Origin: PVC group bacterium
GTDB lineage: Bacteria; GCA-001730085; JADFSZ01
NCBI GenBank assembly: GCA_022560555.1
Contig: JADFSZ010000133.1
Coordinates: 1-5,031 of the forward strand
Direction: 5' to 3'
Length of the DNA stretch: 5,031 bases
Each line of letters begins with the position of its first letter. Position 1 is the first letter of the stretch. A program made the position numbers and the translations under genes. Positions 1-5,031 of this stretch are shown here, one piece after another. Below the pieces are notes generated by a model that had not been told where the DNA came from, searched no databases, and worked only from the letters and a program-made list of their open reading frames with translations.

Positions 1-227
1 CAATATTTGTTAGCCACCGTTTTTCTAAGTGTTTCCTCAATGACTGTCACGACAAAAGATGACTCAAGCATTTCTTCGATCGTACAACAAATTCCGTCAA
101 CCATAACACTATCCCCAACCTTGGCTCTTTTAATCACAGATTCGCATTCGATGACAAGTTGTTTAGCCCGATCTTTGATATGAACTCCTCGAATTTTTCC
201 CACTTCTTCAACAATCCCCGTAAACAT
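1..227 (-). CDS. ribE: Riboflavin synthase alpha chain, N-terminal part (cut by window edge)
   Basis: The last step of riboflavin synthesis is the dismutation of two 6,7-dimethyl-8-ribityllumazine molecules to riboflavin and 5-amino-6-ribitylamino-uracil, in the cytoplasm. About 75 codons are present and the gene continues beyond position 1. The protein begins MFTGIVEEVGKI, the family's signature start. It continues with a VGDSVMVDGICCTI stretch, matching the usual LGDSIAVNGVCLTV of the first lumazine-binding barrel, and SSFVVTVIEETLRKT, matching the usual F.V.v..ETL..T. A complete protein has two such barrels and is about 200 residues long, so only most of the first barrel is seen. The ATG at 227 is chosen over an in-frame ATG at 242 because MFTGI is the conserved start and GGGGGAA lies 6 nt upstream of it. 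The gene follows ribD by 16 bp on the same strand and is probably co-transcribed. The symbol is ribE in E. coli usage; some genomes call it ribC. Family identification is strong. Confidence 0.95.
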   Translation of the reverse strand, partial: MFTGIVEEVGKIRGVHIKDRAKQLVIECESVIKRAKVGDSVMVDGICCTIEEMLESSFVVTVIEETLRKTVANKY

Positions 228-233
228 AATATG

Positions 234-240
234 TTCCCCC
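234..240 (-). promoter_or_regulatory. Ribosome binding site deciding the ribE start
   Basis: On the minus strand GGGGGAA stands 6 nt before the ATG at 227. The alternative in-frame ATG at 242 has only an AAGGG about 13 nt upstream, which is too far. This supports the conserved MFTGI start. Confidence 0.6.
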
Positions 241-243
241 ATT

Positions 244-1413
244 TTAAGACAACTGCCCTTGAATGAGAATATCCGGGCCGATTTTCCGGTAAGTGACATT
301 TTTTAGTTGATAGGCTTGTTTTATTCTGTTGATACCTCGCCCTTCAAAAGCTGTCGGAGCCGAACGCCCGCCGATGAGCTTTGGAGCGATAAAAAACCAG
401 CATTCGTCGACATTCCCGGACGACAAAAAGCTGGCATTTGTCTCCCCCCCGCCCTCAACAAGGATCTGATATATCCCAAGATCAACAAGCTTCTTAAGAA
501 CGTCTTTAAGGGATAATTTTTTGTTTTTTAATATTGGAATCGATTCAATCTTCACACGTTTTTTTCCCCAGGCCTTCACAACAGATTCTGTCCGAACCCC
601 GGGCTGTGTTAGGACAAGTATGTCATAGGGACGTTCCGTTTGATTTTTTTTATTCAAAATGCTTTGGAATAATTTTAGATTTTTCGATTTTCTTAAAACC
701 CTTCCTTGGCCGTCTAAAACAATCCGCACAGGTTGCAAAGTCGAGCCTGAGAGTCTCGCGGTGAGAAGAGGATTGTCTTTTAAAACGGTATTGGCGCCGA
801 CAAGAACCCCGTCGACTTGGGCGCGAAGTTTATGAACCAGCTTCCGGGAAGCAAGCGAAGTGATCCATGCCGAGTCTCCCGAGCGGGTCGCTATTTTTCC
901 GTCAAGACTAACGGCCGATTTCAAAATAATATAAGGACGTTTTTCGGACAAAGCCTTCATGTATGCTTTATTAAGAATCATGGATTCTTTAGCTAGGATG
1001 TCTTTTGTAACATGAATTCCATGAGACTTTAGAATTTTAAGCCCCTGTCCCCTATGTCCCGGGTGTGGGTCCATGGCACTCACAACAACGCGTTTTATGC
1101 CCGAAAAAACAATCGCGTCCGTGCAGGGACATGTCCTTCCATAACTCGAGCATGGCTCAAGTGTCACATAGAGCGTGCAATTTTTTAACTGTTGGCTCTT
1201 ACGACTTGTCTTAACGCGCCTCATGGCATCCCGGATGGCAATCACCTCTGCATGCAGCCAATCCGTATACACATGATATCCCCGGCCCAGGATTTTATTT
1301 TTTTCGACAACCACGCATCCAACCATTGGATTAGGATGGGTTCGTCCCTGCCCTTTTTTTGCCAAATCAATGGCACACCGCATAAATTTTTTATCTTGTT
1401 CTGACAAGCTCAT
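244..1413 (-). CDS. ribD: Bifunctional diaminohydroxyphosphoribosylaminopyrimidine deaminase / 5-amino-6-(5-phosphoribosylamino)uracil reductase
   Basis: RibD catalyses two consecutive cytoplasmic steps of riboflavin synthesis: deamination of the pyrimidine from GTP cyclohydrolase II, then NADPH-dependent reduction of the ribosyl side chain. With the start chosen here it has 389 residues, close to the family's usual 360-390. The N-terminal cytidine-deaminase-like domain (about 5-145) carries THPNPMVGCV and the zinc/catalytic set HAE (His54, Glu56) and PCSSYGRTCPC (Cys88, Cys97). The C-terminal reductase domain (about 159-387) carries LKSAVSLDGKIAT (164-176), VGANTVLKDNPLLTAR (205-220), LVEGGGETNASFL (318-330) and APKLIGG (343-349). 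Both active sites look intact. An in-frame ATG at 1422 gives three more residues, but the AAGGA at 1423-1427 would nearly touch it. The ATG at 1413 has 9-nt spacing and makes an ATGA overlap with the nusB stop, so translational coupling is likely. No FMN riboswitch can lie directly before the gene, because nusB occupies that space. Confidence 0.97.
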   Translation of the reverse strand: MSLSEQDKKFMRCAIDLAKKGQGRTHPNPMVGCVVVEKNKILGRGYHVYTDWLHAEVIAIRDAMRRVKTSRKSQQLKNCTLYVTLEPCSSYGRTCPCTDAIVFSGIKRVVVSAMDPHPGHRGQGLKILKSHGIHVTKDILAKESMILNKAYMKALSEKRPYIILKSAVSLDGKIATRSGDSAWITSLASRKLVHKLRAQVDGVLVGANTVLKDNPLLTARLSGSTLQPVRIVLDGQGRVLRKSKNLKLFQSILNKKNQTERPYDILVLTQPGVRTESVVKAWGKKRVKIESIPILKNKKLSLKDVLKKLVDLGIYQILVEGGGETNASFLSSGNVDECWFFIAPKLIGGRSAPTAFEGRGINRIKQAYQLKNVTYRKIGPDILIQGQLS

Positions 1414-1817
1414 TTGGAACATTCCTTACTGACTTTGTCTAAGATCCCGTTGATAAATTTTCCGGCATCCGCATTCGAATATTTTTTGGAAATATCGATG
1501 GCTTCGTTGATAGACACCTTGGGCGGAATGTCTTTCCTGTGAAGAAGCTCATAAACCGAAAGACGAAGAATACACTTGTCAATGATGCTCAGTCGATTCA
1601 AATCCCAATTTTTAGAATATTTCATGATCCATGTATCCAGTTCATCTTTCGATTCATTCACACCACAAAATATACTGGCAACAAAAATTTTAACTTCTTC
1701 ATTTTCTTCCCTCTCATGCCAAAATTGTTCGAGCATATCTTCCGGATTTTGCTCATTAAGCTCTTTTTGATATAAGAGTTTTAATATAATTTCGCGCGAT
1801 CGTCTACGTTTACCCAT
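1410..1817 (-). CDS. nusB: Transcription antitermination factor NusB
   Basis: NusB binds boxA RNA together with ribosomal protein S10 (NusE) and helps RNA polymerase read through rRNA operons. The 135-residue length is typical, and the protein is an all-helical single domain. Recognisable features in order are a basic N-terminus with RSREIILKLLYQ (6-17), the NW-x3-R motif (Asn70, Trp71, Arg75), ILRLSVYELL (83-92), IPPKVSINEAIDISKKYS (97-114) and KFINGILDKV (120-129). The last three are the most conserved blocks of the family. The ATG at 1817 has AGGA (1827-1830) 9 nt upstream. The gene lies 40 bp after the SPL-like gene and overlaps ribD by 4 bp. In many bacteria nusB sits at the end of a rib operon after ribH. 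Here it precedes ribD, and ribH is not in the window. Confidence 0.96.
   Translation of the reverse strand: MGKRRRSREIILKLLYQKELNEQNPEDMLEQFWHEREENEEVKIFVASIFCGVNESKDELDTWIMKYSKNWDLNRLSIIDKCILRLSVYELLHRKDIPPKVSINEAIDISKKYSNADAGKFINGILDKVSKECSK
1423..1427 (-). promoter_or_regulatory. Ribosome binding site deciding the ribD start
   Basis: AAGGA on the minus strand, inside the 3' end of nusB, is 9 nt from the ATG at 1413 but next to the ATG at 1422. It favours the shorter ribD and the 4-bp stop/start overlap with nusB. Confidence 0.55.
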
Positions 1818-1857
1818 ACTTCAATATCCTGTTGTTAGAATTCCAATACAAACGTTC

Positions 1858-3177
1858 TCAAAGCCGCATTTTGTGAGCCAACATAGACAAAAAGTCCTTT
1901 TCAAACTCATCGTTTGAGGCATAACACTTTTGAAAAATCTTCATCCATAACTCGTGACTTTCCATGCAAAGATAATAAAAAATCTTGTCATGCCACGGCG
2001 AAAATCCTGAAAATACGCCTCGGAATATATCTTCCTTGATGTCCATAGGGTATGTGTATTTTCCTTCCGGATTTTTCACAAACGACATTTGATGGACTTT
2101 AGTTTTTATGAGACTCTCCCGTATTTCACGAAGAACGGGTTTGATAAAGTGCAAAGTCCCCATGGAAACAAAAAGGACTTCTTGGGGCTGAAAAAGAGAA
2201 AGTATCCTTTGTGTGAGTGCATGATATTCTTTTTCCCACTCATCAAAATACAGGATAGGATGGAGGTGAAAAGCCACCTTAATACCCCGATCGGCAACCT
2301 GACGGGCAGCATGGAGACGCTCCTCTAGTGAAGCCGTCAAATGCTCTTCGTGATCAATGACAATTTGCGGATTTAAGCTCCACGCGCAAAAAATATTTTT
2401 AGGAATATCGTGGTCTTTAAAATAAGAAACATTTTTGGATTTTGACTTTAATTCAAGAATAACTTTAGGGTGTTTTCGCACAAACGCGCATAAGTGATCC
2501 AAAATACCACTTTGATTCCCCCACATCAAAGAATCACTCGCCTGCCCCGTCCCGATATGAATCCATGTATCCGGATCAATATCAATCGCATCCAGTTTCT
2601 TTTCGAGATCCTCATGAAAGTAAATTTTCCCCTGATTTCGTTCACTGAACGTCTGGATACAGCAATAACTGCACCCAAAACCGCAATTCAAGACCAAATC
2701 CAGTGTTCGAAGATTGCAACAAACAGTTTGATCTGATCGTACCGGACAAGATCCAAAGATCGTGTGTTTTTTTGAAATTTTCTCAAACTTTAATTTTGGC
2801 TGTTCGTGCTTCTTGGGCTTCGTTCGCTGATAGGTCTTTAATTCTGTTTTCGTCTTTTCGTAATGTTCTCGCAGCAGTAAGAACACCTGCCGCTTATCGG
2901 CTTCAGGGGGGATTGATGATCGGCCATACATCCCACTCAGACCCGGTTCTTGCCATGCGTCCAAATCCAGGCTCATGTCTACGAGCATTTTCAATTCCTG
3001 GTGTGAAAAACGAAACTGTTTATAAAGTTCCTTAAGAAAATTCTGCTCGGATTCACCTAAACGCTGATACAGCGTTCCTCGAACTTTCTCTAAAAAATTC
3101 TCTAAAAAACGGTCATCTGTCATTGTCTTTAACACAGCATACGCCTCAGGGGTGATCTTTAGCTTAGGAAATCCCAA
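1858..3177 (-). CDS. Radical SAM protein of the spore photoproduct lyase-like family
   Basis: A 439-residue protein read from a TTG start. Its centre has the radical SAM cluster motif CGFGCSYC (Cys165, Cys169, Cys172; C-x3-C-x2-C, the spacing of spore photoproduct lyase). Downstream blocks also align by eye with SPL: ASDSLMWGN (213-221), SLNPQIVIDHEEH (267-279, SPL has INSRYVINHFEP), SLEERLHAARQVADRGIKVAF (283-303) and PILYFDEWEKEY (307-318, SPL has PIYRHEGWERGY). SPL repairs the 5-thyminyl-5,6-dihydrothymine lesion in spore DNA. The residue aligned with its hydrogen-donating Cys is Gln212 here, so that reaction is doubtful. About 140 residues precede the domain, and a long C-terminal part (about 365-439) has FYYLCMESHELW; both extend beyond classic SPL. 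Extra cysteines (144, 153, 154, 173) flank the cluster. From memory, Cys-lacking SPL-like proteins of this layout occur in non-spore-formers; their substrate is unknown to me. No convincing ribosome binding site precedes the TTG. A GTG at codon 15 (3135) with GAGG 8 nt upstream, or ATG at codon 19 (3123), are alternatives. It probably heads the nusB-ribD-ribE operon. Confidence 0.88.
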   Translation of the reverse strand: MGFPKLKITPEAYAVLKTMTDDRFLENFLEKVRGTLYQRLGESEQNFLKELYKQFRFSHQELKMLVDMSLDLDAWQEPGLSGMYGRSSIPPEADKRQVFLLLREHYEKTKTELKTYQRTKPKKHEQPKLKFEKISKKHTIFGSCPVRSDQTVCCNLRTLDLVLNCGFGCSYCCIQTFSERNQGKIYFHEDLEKKLDAIDIDPDTWIHIGTGQASDSLMWGNQSGILDHLCAFVRKHPKVILELKSKSKNVSYFKDHDIPKNIFCAWSLNPQIVIDHEEHLTASLEERLHAARQVADRGIKVAFHLHPILYFDEWEKEYHALTQRILSLFQPQEVLFVSMGTLHFIKPVLREIRESLIKTKVHQMSFVKNPEGKYTYPMDIKEDIFRGVFSGFSPWHDKIFYYLCMESHELWMKIFQKCYASNDEFEKDFLSMLAHKMRL

Positions 3178-3183
3178 ATTATA
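3178..3183 (-). promoter_or_regulatory. Possible -10 hexamer overlapping the SPL-like gene start
   Basis: A perfect TATAAT on the minus strand ends one base before the TTG codon at 3177. If used, transcription would start near 3171, inside the first codons, and a downstream start (GTG at 3135 or ATG at 3123) would be needed. No good -35 hexamer is found at 16-18 bp, so this may be chance in AT-rich DNA. Confidence 0.25.
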
Positions 3184-3220
3184 GCACGGTCATGACAAAA
3201 TTCCTACGTACATTCGATGA

Positions 3221-3245
3221 ATTATCAATACATCCTATTGATAAT
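3221..3245. repeat. Perfect 10-bp inverted repeat with 5-bp spacer, candidate operator
   Basis: ATTATCAATA (3221-3230) and its exact reverse complement TATTGATAAT (3236-3245) flank CATCC. Each arm has one G:C pair, so an RNA hairpin would be weak, and no run of T follows on either strand. The arrangement suits a dimeric DNA-binding protein better than a terminator. It lies about 45 bp before the SPL-like start and about 110 bp before the right-facing promoter candidate, so it could serve either gene. The regulator is unknown. Confidence 0.6.
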
Positions 3246-3356
3246 AAATTTGTTACACAGAATCAGAACCCTCTCCAAGGTCCTCTTCATTATAATTGTA
3301 TCTATTTGAAAAGTATAGATTTACATCACTTTTTGTCTTGCATTCAAACTCCATTC

Positions 3357-3385
3357 TTGAATCCATGAAAGATTAGGTATATGAT
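3357..3385 (+). promoter_or_regulatory. Sigma-70-like promoter candidate for the sensor gene
   Basis: TTGAAT (3357-3362), a 17-bp spacer and TATGAT (3380-3385) match the -35 and -10 consensus in 4 and 5 of 6 positions. Transcription would begin near 3392, giving a leader of about 76 nt before the ATG at 3468. This would exclude the in-frame ATGs at 3381 and 3384, which lie within or next to the -10 hexamer. Confidence 0.45.
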
Positions 3386-3467
3386 GTCTTCTACCCATTT
3401 CCATCTCGAAAAGACGACAATCCTGAGCAATGGATATCAGCATATTTACCTTAAATTGGGCACTGCC

Positions 3468-5031
3468 ATGAAAAACTCAAGGTCTGAATCACACTTCCGG
3501 ATGTCGAGGTTTCCAAAAAAGCTCCTCATAACGACCATTCTGCTCAGCATTGTTATTTTTAGTGTCTCATGGATGTTCAATTTTTTTCTCCAGCAAGAAT
3601 ACCGATCCCATAATGCGCAAACTATCCGCCGCCAGGAACTTGTTTCCATGATCGTTTACTTGGATATGGTTTTAACCCTGTCAACACAAATGGGTGTATT
3701 GACGACACAATCTGTCTGGGGAGATGATTACAGGAAGTTTGAAATGCAATTGCGAAAAGCTTTTGAGGAGTTAGTTGCGATCAGGCCTCAAGATCCGGAC
3801 ATAGGCTATATCATTCAAGCTCAGCAAGCCAATGACAGACTGGTCGAAATCGAACAAAAAACATTTGCCCTTATAGAAGACAATAAGCTCGAGGAAGCCC
3901 AAACGATTCTTTCTTCTCGAGAGTACCAAACCGATAAAAGGCGTTACGCAAACGGAATCAGCCAATATCAAAACGCACTTCAGCAATATCTGATCACAAA
4001 AAAAAGTAGTCAGATTCGTAGTACTTATCTAACATTTTTCGTCAACGCCCTCGGCGTCGTTTTCTTGATTATCTTATGGACAACCGTATCGCGCCGCATA
4101 AGCCGATATCAAACTCAAAAAACTCTTTATGAAAAAAATCTCCGCCGAGAATCTCTCGCTATGCAAGCTTCCATGGACGGAATGGCCATTCTTGATCAAA
4201 ACGGATGCTACACGTATTTAAATGAGGCCCACGCACGGATTTACGGCTACGATCACCCAAGAGAGCTGATCCAAAAGAGCTGGCAGGTTCTTTACGCTCC
4301 GGATGAACTTGAACGTTTCAATAACGAAATTATGCCCCTCTTTCAAAAGCAAGGACAATGGCGCGGAGAAGCAATCGGCAAAAAAAAAGACAACACACTG
4401 TTTCATCAGGAGCTTTCTCTTACTAAGATTGACGAAGGCGGACTCATATGCGTCGTCAGAGATATCACAGCCCGCAAACGAACCGAAGAAGCGTTTAAGT
4501 CAATTCTTGAGGGGACAGCTTCCCAAACAGGGAGCCATTTCTTTAACTCTCTTGCCCAACAAATCGCCACAGCTCTGCACACACCTTATGTTATTGTTGC
4601 CGAGCTTATAGGAGAGACAAAGTCCGAAGCTCAAAGCATTGCCTTTTGGGAAACCGATCATCTTGGGAAGAATTTTCGATATGCCCTAGAGGGAACGCCT
4701 TGCCAAAAAGTCATGTGTGGACATCTCTGCTTTTACCCCAAAAACGTTCAAGGCTTGTTCCCAAAGGACCAAGATCTCAAAGATATGAATGTGGAAAGCT
4801 ATTTAGGAATCCCTCTTGCAAACACCAAGGGTGATATCATCGGACATCTTGTTGTTATGGATCACAAACCCATGGGAGAAGCTTTCCTGGAAACATCTCT
4901 TTTGAAAATTTTTGCCATGCGCGCGGCTTCGGAATTAGAACGTATGCGTAATGAGGAGCAGATCAAAAGGCAGCGCGCGTTTTTTCGCCAAGTGATCGAT
5001 TTGGATCCGAACTTTGTTTTCGCGAAGGACC
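3468..5031 (+). CDS. Membrane-bound PAS/GAF sensor protein, N-terminal part (cut by window edge)
   Basis: The frame is open from 3468 to the right edge (521 codons), so the output domain is not seen. In order: a short basic N-terminus; a membrane helix (about 19-40); an extracytoplasmic, largely helical region (41-185) with LDMVLTLSTQMG (65-76), WGDDYRKFEMQL (84-95) and NDRLVEIEQKTFALI (122-136); a second membrane helix (about 186-206); a PAS domain (about 224-337) ending in the typical RDITARKRTEEA (331-342); a GAF domain (about 357-492) with the subfamily marks YALEGTPCQKV (405-415), FPKDQDL (431-437), SYLGIPL (444-450), GHLVVMD (459-465) and RAASELER (485-492); then FFRQVIDLDPNFVFAKD (505-521), the start of a second PAS domain. 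Such proteins usually end in a histidine kinase or GGDEF/EAL module; which one applies here cannot be told. The extracytoplasmic part resembles, from memory, a sensor domain with an LTMSARMAA motif found before PAS domains in environmental bacteria. The start is uncertain: the ATGs at 3381 and 3384 are in frame, with AGGT at 3375-3378, but they coincide with a likely -10 box. The ATG at 3468 has GGG 7 nt upstream. Confidence 0.85.
   Translation, partial: MKNSRSESHFRMSRFPKKLLITTILLSIVIFSVSWMFNFFLQQEYRSHNAQTIRRQELVSMIVYLDMVLTLSTQMGVLTTQSVWGDDYRKFEMQLRKAFEELVAIRPQDPDIGYIIQAQQANDRLVEIEQKTFALIEDNKLEEAQTILSSREYQTDKRRYANGISQYQNALQQYLITKKSSQIRSTYLTFFVNALGVVFLIILWTTVSRRISRYQTQKTLYEKNLRRESLAMQASMDGMAILDQNGCYTYLNEAHARIYGYDHPRELIQKSWQVLYAPDELERFNNEIMPLFQKQGQWRGEAIGKKKDNTLFHQELSLTKIDEGGLICVVRDITARKRTEEAFKSILEGTASQTGSHFFNSLAQQIATALHTPYVIVAELIGETKSEAQSIAFWETDHLGKNFRYALEGTPCQKVMCGHLCFYPKNVQGLFPKDQDLKDMNVESYLGIPLANTKGDIIGHLVVMDHKPMGEAFLETSLLKIFAMRAASELERMRNEEQIKRQRAFFRQVIDLDPNFVFAKD

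Larger units (their letters stand above)
3178..3467. other. Divergent intergenic region
   Basis: This 290-bp region separates the minus-strand operon from the plus-strand sensor gene. It holds the inverted repeat at 3221-3245, a right-facing promoter candidate at 3357-3385 and a weaker TATAAT at 3178-3183 on the minus strand. The sensor frame stays open leftwards from 3468 to a stop at 3366, with ATGs at 3381 and 3384, so part of 3381-3467 could be coding if those starts are used. I see no RNA gene, terminator with a T-tract or further small gene. Confidence 0.6.

Noticed and set aside
1818-1857. Possible terminator or promoter between the SPL-like gene and nusB
   Set aside because: The 40-bp gap holds only the nusB ribosome binding site and a near-palindrome around GAATTC with no GC-rich stem or T-run; no supported -35/-10 pair was found.
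2703-3035. A 110-codon plus-strand frame opposite the SPL-like gene
   Set aside because: It lies wholly antisense to a well-supported gene, its translation has no recognisable domain, and no ribosome binding site was seen.
1-3177. FMN riboswitch controlling the rib genes
   Set aside because: No RFN-element-like leader is recognisable before ribD or ribE, which are tightly packed behind nusB, nor did I see one before the first gene of the operon.
3291-3296. TATAAT on the plus strand as a promoter
   Set aside because: No acceptable -35 hexamer at 16-18 bp upstream; the TTGAAT-N17-TATGAT pair further downstream is better.
3300-3320. ATCTAT ... ATAGAT inverted repeat (6-bp arms, 9-bp loop)
   Set aside because: The arms are short and AT-rich with one G:C pair each, and there is no T-tract; this is expected by chance in such DNA.
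3446-4406. Minus-strand frames opposite the sensor gene
   Set aside because: Short, without recognisable motifs, and antisense to a frame that stays open for more than 500 codons.
4303-4834. Two plus-strand frames (4303-4611, 4646-4834) inside the sensor gene
   Set aside because: They are out of frame with the PAS/GAF protein, whose motifs are continuous across the whole stretch, and their translations look like random shadow sequence.

Overview
The window holds five protein-coding genes and one divergent intergenic region. No rRNA, tRNA, CRISPR array or insertion sequence was seen. The sequence is moderately AT-rich by eye and gene-dense. A sensor protein with two membrane segments around an extracytoplasmic domain fits a free-living, environmental and probably Gram-negative-type bacterium. 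I cannot assign a phylum from this sequence alone.

Left part (1-3177, all on the minus strand, so transcribed right to left): a radical SAM protein of the spore photoproduct lyase (SPL)-like family, then nusB (transcription antitermination factor), ribD (bifunctional deaminase/reductase of riboflavin synthesis) and ribE (riboflavin synthase alpha chain, cut by the left edge). Spacing is tight: 40 bp, a 4-bp ATGA overlap, then 16 bp. No terminator is visible between the genes, so they look like one operon. The ribE-ribD-nusB core is ordinary riboflavin/antitermination context. The SPL-like gene at the head of the unit is the unusual member.

Middle (3178-3467): a non-coding region between divergent genes. 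It contains a perfect 10-bp inverted repeat with a 5-bp spacer (3221-3245), which is a candidate operator. It also has a sigma-70-like promoter pointing right (3357-3385) and a TATAAT hexamer on the minus strand directly before the putative TTG start of the SPL-like gene.

Right part (3468-5031, plus strand): the N-terminal 521 codons of a large membrane-bound sensor (TM, extracytoplasmic helical domain, TM, PAS, GAF, start of a second PAS). It runs off the right edge before any output domain. It is probably a sensor histidine kinase or a cyclic-di-GMP enzyme, but the window does not decide this.

I found no clear new multi-gene system. The points most worth a second look are the SPL-like radical SAM enzyme with Gln where true SPL has its hydrogen-donor Cys, its linkage to the nusB-rib operon, and the palindrome between it and the sensor gene.
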